From assembly GCA_947624205.1 (NCBI GenBank), contig CANQJI010000013.1, positions 1-41,657 on the forward strand: a stretch of 41,657 nt of DNA. Reading direction: 5' to 3'. Made by a program: the position numbers and the translations under genes. The notes beneath the pieces were generated by a model. The model searched no databases, was not told where the DNA came from, and saw only the letters and a program-made list of their open reading frames with translations. Shown piece by piece: positions 7,228 to 15,459 of this stretch. How positions within the stretch are numbered: position 1 is the stretch's first letter; each line of letters opens with the position of its first letter. This DNA is from an uncultured Akkermansia sp. GTDB lineage: Bacteria > Verrucomicrobiota > Verrucomicrobiia > Verrucomicrobiales > Akkermansiaceae.

Positions 7228-10200
7228 TCACGCATCCTCCTCCAGCTTGGCATAGGCGAAGGTCTCATCGGGATCGGCTCCACGCTGTGGTTTCTGCACC
7301 TTACTGCGGAAAAGCTTCATGATCGCCACAAACGAGCAAGGCACGAAAAACACCCCGACACCTGTCGCAATAGACATGCCTATCACCACCACCACACCAA
7401 TTGCATTGCGTGCCAAAGCGCCGGCTCCCTCAGCCGTCAGCAACGGCACGCACCCCAGGATGAAGGCAAAGGAAGTCATCAGGATGGGGCGCAACCTCAG
7501 GCGAGCCGCCGTCACCGCCGCCTCAATGAGAGGCAAACCTCGCTCCATCTGCAGCACGGCGTACTCCACGATGAGGATGGCATTCTTCGCGGCCAGCCCC
7601 ACGAGCATCACCAGCCCGATCTGCGCATAAAGGTTTAATTCAATCCCAAATGCCCAAAGCCCAAGGAACGCCCCCAGCACCGCCACAGGCACAGAAAGGA
7701 AAATCGCCAGTGGAAGCGTCCACTTCTCATACAACGCCGCCATGATGAGGAACGCAAAGACACCGGAGAGAGCGAAAATTGAGCCAAGACCGAGACCATC
7801 CTGCACCTTCTTTTCCTGGAAGCTCATATCGATGTAGTCTATGGCGTACTTAGTAGCATCCATATTCTTTTGGAAGCAATCCTCCACCGCCTCCATCGCC
7901 TGGGCAGTAGAATAGCCCGGAGCGGGAGTGATATTGATACGAGTGGCGTTGTAGTTATTCATGTGGAAGACGAATTCCGTATCCTCAATATCCTTGATGG
8001 TCACGAGGGTGCTGAGGGGAACGGATTCGCCGACGCTGTTTCGCACATAGAAATTAGCGATCTGATCAGTATTCACGCGGTTAGCGCCGGATGCCTGCAG
8101 ATACACCTGCCACTGCTGTCCGAAGCGTGTGAAATAGTTGACGAACTGCGAACCGTTGAAACACTGCAACAACGCATTGGCAGAAGAATAATCCACCCCC
8201 TGCGCAAGACACTTGTCCTTGTCAATAGCAATGCTCTTCTGCGGCACCTGCGGCAGCATCATATCCGATGCCGCAGCAATGGCGGGATAGGCACGCAGAG
8301 CTTCCTCGTAACGCTGCGCCTGAGCATAGAGCGCTTGCACGCCCTGCCCTTCCATATCTTCCAGCACCACCGAAACGCCATTGCCCGTGCCCACACCGGG
8401 AATCGCCGGAGGACTCGTCACAAAGGTCACGCCATCCGCCCCGCTGAGCATGAGCGCCATGGTGAGGCGACGCTGAATATCTGCCGCGGTAGGACGTTTG
8501 CCATTTTCCATCACCGGACGATCCTTGTAATCCTTCAACTTGATGAAATAGGTCATCGCATTCGTGGTCTGCACGCTGATGATGATATTCATGCCGATGA
8601 TGGAAATTACATTCTCCGTGGCGGGATCCTGCGAAAGAGTTTTTTCGACGGCAACGGTCTGCTCCGTGAGGCGCTGCATGGAGACGCCTGGCTTCATGAT
8701 CACGCCACAGAGCAGGAAACCCTGGTCTTCATCCGGCAGGAAACCGCCGGGCACTTTCTGCGAAACCGGCCAAATGCACACTGCCAGCACGGCGAGCAAG
8801 GGCATGGCAATGATGAGGTGCCGACACATCCACCCGCAAACCGAAGCAAAAAAGGACGCGAGCCAATCATAACCACGGTTGAAAAGATTGTACAACGGCG
8901 TAAGCACCGAATGCTCCTCCGTTTTCGGCTTAAGCAAGATTGCAGAAAGCGCCGGAGAAAGTGTCAGCGCATTAAATGCCGAGATGAGCATTGATACTGC
9001 AATCGTCACCGCGAATTGCTGGAACAGCGTGCCGGTGATGCCCGGCAGGAGGACGGACGGCAGGAATACCGCCGCGAGCACCAGCGCAATGGCCACAACA
9101 GGACCGCTCACTTCCTTCATAGCGGCAAAGGTCGCCTGGCGCGCAGTCATACCTCCTTCCATGTGCGCTTCCACCGCCTCTACCACCACAATGGCGTCAT
9201 CTACCACGAGACCGATGGCGAGCACCATCCCGAGCAAGCAGATCGTATTCAGCGAAAAGCCAAGTATCGGGAAGAAACAAAACGTCGTCACCAGCGACAC
9301 AGGCACGGCAATGAGCGGAATAAGCGTAGCACGCCAGCCTTGCAGGAAAACGAACACGACGATCGCCACGAGAATGAGCGCCTCAATGAGCGTCTCCTTG
9401 ATTTCATTAATAGAATCGCGCACCGGAAGCGTGGTGTCCAGCGCCACGAAACCGCGCATACCCTCGGGCATCACTTTCTCCTTCTCCGCAAAAAGAGCGT
9501 GCAGTGCATCCGCAGTCTGCAGCGCATTTGCGTCGGCTGATTGGTAGATTGCAATGGCGCTTGCCGGTTTGCCGTTTACGCGCCCCGCAAGAGAATAGGA
9601 TTGCGATCCAAGTTCGATGCGGGCAATATCGCGCAGATGAACCGCCTCCGTTCCTTGCTGGCGCACAATGATACCCTCAAATTCCTCGATGGATTCCATG
9701 CGTCCCCTGTTGCGGATGGTGTAGGTGAACTCCTGACCATCCGGCATGGGCTCAGCTCCCACGGAGCCGCCGGGATTGATGGTATTCTGAGAATTCACCG
9801 CGTTGTACACCTCCTGCACCGAGATTCCCTTCTGCGCCATCTTCTCGCTATCCAGCCAGATGCGCACGGCATAGCGACCGCCGAACACCATCACATCTCC
9901 CACACCCTTCACGCGCTTAATAGGATCCACAAGGTTGATGTAAGCGTAGCCGGTGAGATCAATGGGGTTGAAGAATCCCTGCGGAGAATCCAGCCCGTAT
10001 ATGATGAGCGGGAGTCCGGAGGACTGCTCAATGGTCACTCCCATCTGCGCCACGGTGACAGGAAGCTGGGACGTAGCCTGGCTGTAGCGCATGTAGGTGA
10101 GCTGCTGGTCAATGTTGGCATCGGTGCCGGGTTCGAAGACGACGTTGATGCTGCAGGTTCCGTTGTTAGACGAGGTGGAATTCATGTAATCCATCCCCTC

Positions 10201-10416
10201 GATACCGGAGAGCTGCAACTCGACGGGAGTAGCGACGGAATCGGCAACCTCCTGCGCATTCGCACCCGGGTAGGTGGCGCTCAGGTTGATCGTGATAGGC
10301 GCGATATCCGGATACTGCGAAATCGGCAAACTCGCCATGCTGATGATGCCCAGCAAAGTGGTAACAATGGCGATGACCGCCGCGATAATAGGGTGTTTGA
10401 TGAAGAAGGGAGACAT
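7228..10416 (-). CDS. RND-family efflux pump, inner-membrane transporter (AcrB/HAE1 type)
   Basis: This proton-driven trimeric pump takes substrates from the periplasm or inner membrane and passes them to an outer-membrane channel. At 1062 residues it has the normal AcrB length. It starts with the family hallmark MSPFFIKHPIIAAVIAI, followed by LPISQYPDIAP and YPGANAQEV. The proton-relay Asp pair is in GLVVDDAIVVVE (Asp406, Asp407). The relay Lys is in GLAAKNAILIVEYA. Two sets of six membrane helices separate two large periplasmic loops, as expected. It lies 44 bp downstream of the double adaptor gene on the same strand. No TolC-like channel gene is in the window, so the outer-membrane partner must be encoded elsewhere. 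The substrate cannot be read from sequence. Confidence 0.94.
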   Translation of the reverse strand: MSPFFIKHPIIAAVIAIVTTLLGIISMASLPISQYPDIAPITINLSATYPGANAQEVADSVATPVELQLSGIEGMDYMNSTSSNNGTCSINVVFEPGTDANIDQQLTYMRYSQATSQLPVTVAQMGVTIEQSSGLPLIIYGLDSPQGFFNPIDLTGYAYINLVDPIKRVKGVGDVMVFGGRYAVRIWLDSEKMAQKGISVQEVYNAVNSQNTINPGGSVGAEPMPDGQEFTYTIRNRGRMESIEEFEGIIVRQQGTEAVHLRDIARIELGSQSYSLAGRVNGKPASAIAIYQSADANALQTADALHALFAEKEKVMPEGMRGFVALDTTLPVRDSINEIKETLIEALILVAIVVFVFLQGWRATLIPLIAVPVSLVTTFCFFPILGFSLNTICLLGMVLAIGLVVDDAIVVVEAVEAHMEGGMTARQATFAAMKEVSGPVVAIALVLAAVFLPSVLLPGITGTLFQQFAVTIAVSMLISAFNALTLSPALSAILLKPKTEEHSVLTPLYNLFNRGYDWLASFFASVCGWMCRHLIIAMPLLAVLAVCIWPVSQKVPGGFLPDEDQGFLLCGVIMKPGVSMQRLTEQTVAVEKTLSQDPATENVISIIGMNIIISVQTTNAMTYFIKLKDYKDRPVMENGKRPTAADIQRRLTMALMLSGADGVTFVTSPPAIPGVGTGNGVSVVLEDMEGQGVQALYAQAQRYEEALRAYPAIAAASDMMLPQVPQKSIAIDKDKCLAQGVDYSSANALLQCFNGSQFVNYFTRFGQQWQVYLQASGANRVNTDQIANFYVRNSVGESVPLSTLVTIKDIEDTEFVFHMNNYNATRINITPAPGYSTAQAMEAVEDCFQKNMDATKYAIDYIDMSFQEKKVQDGLGLGSIFALSGVFAFLIMAALYEKWTLPLAIFLSVPVAVLGAFLGLWAFGIELNLYAQIGLVMLVGLAAKNAILIVEYAVLQMERGLPLIEAAVTAARLRLRPILMTSFAFILGCVPLLTAEGAGALARNAIGVVVVIGMSIATGVGVFFVPCSFVAIMKLFRSKVQKPQRGADPDETFAYAKLEEDA

Positions 10417-10460
10417 ACGACGAAAAGAGGTGTGGACGCTATATCAACGGGAAAGCATAA

Positions 10461-13400
10461 TCAGTTTTTCTCCACTGTGGGTGGTGCAGCCGGCGACGGC
10501 TGTGGAGCAGTGGACTGCAAGGGAAGATTCGGAGCACTGGTGCCAACGCCGCCATCCGCCGTCACAGATTCCACCACGGTGCGAGGAGGACTATAAACGA
10601 ACGGAGTGGGCGAAAGCTTGTTGGCATGCGCCCCAAGCTTGGCATTTGCGGCAAACGCCTGCGCCGCCATGAGCGAGCCTTCCACTACGACCGGCACATT
10701 ATTCATATCCTCATACCCAAGTCCCCGCAGAGCCATTTCCATGACCGAAGAAAGTCCCTGGGAACGAGCGATGAGATCAAGTTCATCCCTGGCGGCGGCG
10801 CGATTGAGGACAAGCTCACGCCAGTTCTTTGCCTTTGCCTCTTTCAGAGCGAGGGCGTCCCAATCCTGGACACCCGCTCGGGCGGGGGCATCGTCCGGAA
10901 GATTCTCCCCGAGCAGGGCACGAGCATCAGCTGCTCCTGCCTGCTTCAAGGCAAACTCCTTCCAGTCCTTGACGCCGGCGCCGCTGAAGAGCACGGCCTC
11001 CAGACTCGGAGCCTTGGACTTCGCCAGTACCATGGATGCCACCAGTGATCGATCCACATCCACAATCTGCATGGGCTGCAACGGTCCCGGGTTCCCTCCT
11101 GCATCCGGCATACGCAGATTTACGAGAGAGCCCTTCTTGATGGGAAGCATTTGCGGGGAACCATCCGGCAGAAGCAACACGAGCATGTCGCGTCCCTGAG
11201 CATTCATTGGCGCGCGGGCAGGCACCACGAAGGCGCCCTTTTCGTTGTCCAGTCCGGCGCGTACCCTCACAGGCATGCCGCTACGGAGGGCTCCGGCAGC
11301 ATTCGGCACATGCCCCACCACGCGCAAGGTGCCAGTCGCGCGATCCAGTGCGTTATCTGCAGAAACGACTTCCCCGCGCTGCCCGTAGATCGAATCGTCT
11401 TCCAGCACCACCTCAAACTCCGGTTTGGTGTTGCCGCCATGGCGATCCCCGGCTGCTTCAAACGCGCTGAGGCCCTTCAAAGCTCCCTTGCCACTCACCT
11501 GAAAATCCACGCGCATGGGGTTCACAGAGGAAAGAGTAACGAGCGGTCTCGGGTCGGACGGCGTGACCAGGGCTCCGATGGAAGGTATGTGGATACCAAC
11601 GCGACCATCGAGGGGCGCGCGGATCTCTGTGTAGGCAAGATTGATCTCCGCAAGTTTGAGTGCCGCTTTCATTTGAGAAATGCTGGCAGTGGCCTTGTAG
11701 AGAGAAGCCTGGTGTGTCTTGATGGCAGAGGATGCATCGGTGAGCGTTTTGTCAGAAATAGCTCCGGGACTCTCCTTGTTCAACTTGGAATAGCGATTGT
11801 AATCTTCCACAGCGCGATCAAGCTGGGCGCGCTCCTGCTCCGCAAGAGCCTGAGCAGCTGATAGATTGGCTCTTGCTTCCTCTACGGCTGTGCGGTAAGG
11901 AGCGGGATCAATGGTGAAAAGCAAATCGCCCTTCTTCACGAGAGAGCCATCCTTGAAATGCTGCTTGAGAAGAAAACCACTCACCTGCGGTCGGATATCC
12001 GTTTCATTCACCCCGCGCAAGGTGCCAAACCACTCATCCTGTACCTCCACGTCCTGCTGCCGAAGGAGAGCAACCTTCACCGGCACGGGAGGCATGGTGG
12101 GCTTGGCGTCCGGGTGCGTTTCGGCGTTCGGCGCCTTGCCTTGAGCGGCAGCAGCTACAGCCGGCAGAGTCTGCGGTTTAAAACTCAGGCGCGTTGGTTT
12201 GATGGTGCCGCGTGGCTCCTTGGAATCCGGTGCCAGACGGCTGTTGGCCGAGGAAATGTTTGCCGCGTGCACAGCGTGCAACTCATCCGCCACCACGAGG
12301 GCATCCTGCGGGTTTTCATAACCGAGTTTGGAGAGAGTCTCAGCAAGGGGGACATGACTCCCCTTCACGGCAACCATCTCCTGCACCGAGCTAAATCCAT
12401 CTTCCTCCTTCACCTCCGTCGGGTAAGCCCCATCAATCTCCACGGGCACCATGTGCGGCTCGTTCCGGGGGTCCACCACGATGATGAAATCACTGCGCAA
12501 CACACTGCGGATGGCAGTTTTCGGCACCAACAGCGCCTCTTTTTGTGCGAGTGGGATGCGTATGCGTACCGGCATGCCCCCGCGCAGGATATGCTCCGGG
12601 TTCGGAACCTCGCCGGTCACATTGATGAGACCGGACTCCCCCACCTTGCTTTCCAGCGCAGTGAGTTTTCCTGCCTCCGGGAAGGTGGTTCCGTTTTCCA
12701 GCAGAATGTACGCGGGCGGCGGAGGCGGCAGTTTGACGGAAGAGGCCGCGGAAAAATCCCCATACCGCCGGAAGGTGCTGATAAGGCGATCACTATTGAT
12801 AGAAAAATCGAAGCGAAGAGGGTCAGCAGAGGTGATATTGGCGAGCCTGGTGGCCGGAGTAACGAGATCGCCGAGCGAAACGTCGGCAGTACTCATGATA
12901 CCATCGTAAGGGGCACGAACAACCGTGTAGTCCAGATTGATTTTAGCCTGATCCACCGCGGCAACAGCCTGCTCCACTCCGGCGTTGGCAGCATCAAGGG
13001 CAGCCTGAGCAGCTTTCTGGCGTTGCAGGGCATCCGTGAGCTCTTTTTCCGAGACGGCTCCGTTGCTCACAAGGCGTTTGTAACGCTCCACATCGGTGCC
13101 AATCTGATCAAGGTTCACCTTGGCCACAGCAACGGAGGCTTTTGCCGCCTCAAGATTGGCATTAGCCCGTTCGAGTTCTGCCTCAAAGACTTCGGGATCA
13201 ATTCGAAATAGAATATCCCCTTCGTGCACGAAGGAACCATTGGAATACTCCTGCGTAAGCAAAAAACCCGTGACACGTGGATGAATATTCGTGTCTTCTT
13301 TTCCACGCAAGTAACCAAACCACTCCCCGTGGTCAGTCACTGTGCGCTGCAGGATGGGCAGGGTTTGCACTTGCGGAGGAGTGACAACGTCCTGCTTCTT

Positions 13401-13496
13401 TTCGGAGTCCTTGCAAGCCGACAGACTAAAAAGCAATGCCGCTGTGAGTAAGCAACACGGAATGTTCCGAACGGCAAAGGTGGTGCGTATCTTCAT
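10461..13496 (-). CDS. Double-length RND periplasmic adaptor (two membrane-fusion proteins in one chain)
   Basis: The chain has 1011 residues, against about 380-420 for AcrA. It begins with a lipoprotein signal (LLFSLSAC, lipobox Cys28). Two complete adaptor modules follow. Module 1 (about 44-405) has EWFGYLRG, VTGFLLTQEY and DILFRIDP, a helical hairpin, then VRAPYDGIMS. Module 2 (about 472-940) repeats this with EWFGTLRG, VSGFLLKQHF and DLLFTIDP, then IRAPLDGRVG. Both modules carry a similar extra segment near their ends (GFSSVQEM...LGYENP and GLSSVMEM...LGYEDM). Module 2 also holds short DW-containing helical repeats (about 838-905). A Pro/Ala linker joins the modules and the tail is Pro/Thr-rich. 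The gene starts 5 bp after the tail-anchored protein gene. Confidence 0.92.
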   Translation of the reverse strand: MKIRTTFAVRNIPCCLLTAALLFSLSACKDSEKKQDVVTPPQVQTLPILQRTVTDHGEWFGYLRGKEDTNIHPRVTGFLLTQEYSNGSFVHEGDILFRIDPEVFEAELERANANLEAAKASVAVAKVNLDQIGTDVERYKRLVSNGAVSEKELTDALQRQKAAQAALDAANAGVEQAVAAVDQAKINLDYTVVRAPYDGIMSTADVSLGDLVTPATRLANITSADPLRFDFSINSDRLISTFRRYGDFSAASSVKLPPPPPAYILLENGTTFPEAGKLTALESKVGESGLINVTGEVPNPEHILRGGMPVRIRIPLAQKEALLVPKTAIRSVLRSDFIIVVDPRNEPHMVPVEIDGAYPTEVKEEDGFSSVQEMVAVKGSHVPLAETLSKLGYENPQDALVVADELHAVHAANISSANSRLAPDSKEPRGTIKPTRLSFKPQTLPAVAAAAQGKAPNAETHPDAKPTMPPVPVKVALLRQQDVEVQDEWFGTLRGVNETDIRPQVSGFLLKQHFKDGSLVKKGDLLFTIDPAPYRTAVEEARANLSAAQALAEQERAQLDRAVEDYNRYSKLNKESPGAISDKTLTDASSAIKTHQASLYKATASISQMKAALKLAEINLAYTEIRAPLDGRVGIHIPSIGALVTPSDPRPLVTLSSVNPMRVDFQVSGKGALKGLSAFEAAGDRHGGNTKPEFEVVLEDDSIYGQRGEVVSADNALDRATGTLRVVGHVPNAAGALRSGMPVRVRAGLDNEKGAFVVPARAPMNAQGRDMLVLLLPDGSPQMLPIKKGSLVNLRMPDAGGNPGPLQPMQIVDVDRSLVASMVLAKSKAPSLEAVLFSGAGVKDWKEFALKQAGAADARALLGENLPDDAPARAGVQDWDALALKEAKAKNWRELVLNRAAARDELDLIARSQGLSSVMEMALRGLGYEDMNNVPVVVEGSLMAAQAFAANAKLGAHANKLSPTPFVYSPPRTVVESVTADGGVGTSAPNLPLQSTAPQPSPAAPPTVEKN

Positions 13497-13501
13497 AAGC
13501 G

Positions 13502-13969
13502 TTAACTACAGGCTCGTATGGCTAAAATTATCAAAATCCAAACAAAAATCATGGGCCAGAAACCGAATTTACTCTGCTCCTTTGGCGTTTTTTCCTCGCT
13601 CGAAGCAGTCTGCAAACGCCCCGAAAAGGTATAGGTTTCTTCCACCGGCGAAGCCTGTTCCACCACGAGTGGCGGTGGAGAAGAAACCCGTCGTTTCAAT
13701 ACACCGTCAACTACGGCAGTAGCGGCAGAAGCCACACCGGTGGGGATATCCTGAGGGAGAGAGGAAAGAGAATGAGTGCGCGCGGCGAACTCACGGGCAC
13801 GGCGCTCCTGCTGTTCCACCATCGTGTTGAGCTCATCCAACAAATGCTGCGACATCTCTTCCAAGGCTCGGCGTTGCATATCAGCACTCACGATTTGAGT
13901 CGCGTCCTCAGCACCCGAAACATCCTGCGGCGGAGCGGCTGGAATCGAAGACTGGCGAGGAGGCATCAT
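13502..13969 (-). CDS. Small tail-anchored membrane protein of unknown function
   Basis: This is a 155-residue protein, mostly hydrophilic with a Pro-rich start, a helical, possibly coiled-coil stretch (MQRRALEEMSQHLLDELN and onward) and one C-terminal membrane span (FGFWPMIFVWILIILAI) with only RACS after it. That is the layout of a C-tail-anchored protein facing the cytosol. ATG 13969 overlaps the TGA stop of the upstream gene as ATGATG, which indicates translational coupling. A longer frame to 14071 lies inside the upstream gene and is rejected. No known family is recognised. Its position between the DUF5069-like gene and the adaptor gene suggests it belongs to the same transcription unit. 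Confidence 0.65.
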   Translation of the reverse strand: MMPPRQSSIPAAPPQDVSGAEDATQIVSADMQRRALEEMSQHLLDELNTMVEQQERRAREFAARTHSLSSLPQDIPTGVASAATAVVDGVLKRRVSSPPPLVVEQASPVEETYTFSGRLQTASSEEKTPKEQSKFGFWPMIFVWILIILAIRACS

Positions 13970-14532
13970 ACGACGGAAAAGTCTGGTAGTTCTTCGCGAG
14001 CAGCTTCTCGCTCCTGCATCATGCGCAAAACATAGGAAATAACTTTCTGACGATCTCCATGCGCCCACCATACGGCATTGAGAAAGTCCGCCGGAGGTAT
14101 CTCACCGTGGGTTCGCAAAAATTCGCGATCGTCCTCGCTGTCATACATCTGAGTTAGCGGAAGCGTACCGAACAACTTGGCTTCCGCCTTGCGAATGATG
14201 CGCGGCAAGTACGCGATATCCTGGAGTTTTTCGTCCCCCCGCGGCAAGTCAGTCTCGTGCAAACGCGCAAGGCTTCCTGTCACTTTTCTCTGCGCAGTAA
14301 CAAAATAGGCTCGCCGCACAGATGCAATAAGCAGAGCCGTAGATGGAACAGGCTCGCCGCAGGTGGCATAACTCTGCACATAGCCGTACATTTCGTGCGC
14401 GTTATACCCGATGTCGTGCAGAATCGCTTTCTCGGGCTGAGTAAAGAAGCGCTCCGGGTCAACTCCGGTTCGCTCGTGGAAGCGACAGACGGCATCCGAA
14501 AATATCTGCATAAACTGGTCGTTCCACTCCAT
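13966..14532 (-). CDS. DUF5069-like protein, first gene of the RND unit
   Basis: A 188-residue soluble protein. The C-terminal half (LPRIIRKAEAKLFGTLP, DDREFLRTHG, PADFLNAVWWAHGD) resembles the DUF5069 pattern of a LPRxIxKAxAKxxGxLP segment followed by DRxFL and xFLxAV. The N-terminal part contains SVRRAYFVTAQ, which I associate with the same family in Verrucomicrobiota. Function is unknown. It is the first gene behind a good promoter (14540-14568) and its stop overlaps the next start, so five genes (down to 6429) probably form one unit. The -10 box ends 7 nt before ATG 14532, so its mRNA has almost no 5' leader. Confidence 0.6.
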   Translation of the reverse strand: MEWNDQFMQIFSDAVCRFHERTGVDPERFFTQPEKAILHDIGYNAHEMYGYVQSYATCGEPVPSTALLIASVRRAYFVTAQRKVTGSLARLHETDLPRGDEKLQDIAYLPRIIRKAEAKLFGTLPLTQMYDSEDDREFLRTHGEIPPADFLNAVWWAHGDRQKVISYVLRMMQEREAAREELPDFSVV

Positions 14533-14539
14533 ACCTCAT

Positions 14540-14568
14540 AGTATAGTCGCATCATCCACCGCTTGCAA
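14540..14568 (-). promoter_or_regulatory. Promoter of the five-gene RND unit (near-leaderless)
   Basis: On the minus strand, TTGCAA (14568-14563), a 17-nt spacer, and TATACT (14545-14540, 5 of 6 to consensus). ATG 14532 begins 7 nt after the -10 box, leaving a predicted leader of about one nucleotide. Confidence 0.6.
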
Positions 14569-14579
14569 GAAGATTTGCC

Positions 14580-14620
14580 ACAAAAGGAAATCGGCAGGCC
14601 GCGCCCTTATGCGACCTGCC
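14580..14620 (-). terminator. Terminator behind aqpZ
   Basis: Read on the minus strand, GGCAGGTCGC pairs with GCGGCCTGCC (14620-14593, one G-U pair) around an 8-nt loop. A T-rich tail, GATTTCCTTTT, follows. It separates aqpZ from the RND unit promoter. Confidence 0.6.
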
Positions 14621-14661
14621 GGTGGAAAATAATGTTGTCCAGGGAAAACAAGTGAATATTC

Positions 14662-15351
14662 TCACGCCTCTTCTTTTCCCTTGTCCGCACAGCAACAACA
14701 GCTCAGCAAACGATATACAATAGCTGCCAGCAGTCCCCCCACCAAAGGAGCCACAATGAACACCCACAAGCTATCGAGAGCACTGCCTCTCACAAAGAGA
14801 GCAGGTCCGAGACTACGAGCAGGATTCACAGAAGTACCCGTGAAAGAGATACCGAGGATGTGCACTAGGGTGAGAGAAAGCCCGATGACAAGACCGGCTA
14901 CTGCTCCGTTGGACGCCTTCGCCGTGGCACCGAGCACAGCGAGTACGAAAACGAAGGAAAGCACTCCCTCAATCAACAGGGAAGAGCAGATACAGTCATT
15001 GTACAGTCCGTTCACACCAAGTTTGGATTCCACCCCCAATATGGCCATCAGCGTCGCAGCGGCGGCGATAGCCCCGAGGCACTGGAAAATGACATAGCCA
15101 AGGAAGCTGCCGAAGCCCATGCGTCCACTGGCGAGCATGCCGATGGAAACGGCGGGATTGACATGACAACCGGAGATGTTGCCGATGGAATAAGCCATGG
15201 CCACGATTGAGAGACCGAACGCCAGGGCTGTAAGCAAGTACGCCACATTCGGCTCTGCGCTGCAATGCACGACAGCTGCCGTACCACAGCCGAAAAGAAC
15301 GAGCACGAATGTGCCGATAAACTCTGCGATGAATTTCTTCAATGCATTCAT
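14662..15351 (-). CDS. aqpZ: Aquaporin Z-type water channel
   Basis: This inner-membrane MIP-family channel has 229 residues and six membrane helices. Both pore motifs are intact: NPAVSIG (NPA 65-67) and NPARSLGP (NPA 176-178). The selectivity-filter residues match water-specific AqpZ rather than glycerol channels: Phe45, His164 (LVHILGIS), Thr173 and Arg179. It begins with the usual KKFIAEFIGTFVLVLFGCG. An oddity is a run of four Cys near the C-terminus (LLSCCCCADKG). It is a single gene with its own promoter and terminator and probably serves osmotic water flux. Confidence 0.93.
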   Translation of the reverse strand: MNALKKFIAEFIGTFVLVLFGCGTAAVVHCSAEPNVAYLLTALAFGLSIVAMAYSIGNISGCHVNPAVSIGMLASGRMGFGSFLGYVIFQCLGAIAAAATLMAILGVESKLGVNGLYNDCICSSLLIEGVLSFVFVLAVLGATAKASNGAVAGLVIGLSLTLVHILGISFTGTSVNPARSLGPALFVRGSALDSLWVFIVAPLVGGLLAAIVYRLLSCCCCADKGKEEA

Positions 15352-15366
15352 GATAAATATGGGGTT

Positions 15367-15385
15367 AAAAAACGAGCCAAAGCTC
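15367..15385 (-). promoter_or_regulatory. Short hairpin plus T-run at the 5' end of the aqpZ leader
   Basis: On the minus strand, GAGC pairs with GCTC around a 4-nt loop, followed by G and six T residues. With only 4 bp in the stem it is a weak terminator at best. It lies directly after the predicted aqpZ transcription start, so it could be an attenuator-like element or the weak terminator of the upstream DUF4139 gene. Confidence 0.25.
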
Positions 15386-15392
15386 AGCGCTT

Positions 15393-15421
15393 ATCATAGA
15401 TCACCACTGCTCATATAGCAA
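15393..15421 (-). promoter_or_regulatory. aqpZ promoter
   Basis: On the minus strand, TTGCTA (15421-15416), a 17-nt spacer, and TATGAT (15398-15393, 5 of 6). The predicted start near 15386 gives a leader of about 35 nt before ATG 15351. Confidence 0.5.
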
Positions 15422-15459
15422 GAAAAAAAGAAGAGAATTCTCGTGTACAAATCGTAAAA

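Noticed and set aside
7870..10596. Long plus-strand frames opposite the RND pump
   Set aside because: They are His/Arg-rich with no domain pattern and lie entirely against the well-defined RND transporter.
11958..13211. 417-codon plus-strand frame opposite the double adaptor
   Set aside because: It is an antisense shadow; both adaptor modules are clear on the minus strand.
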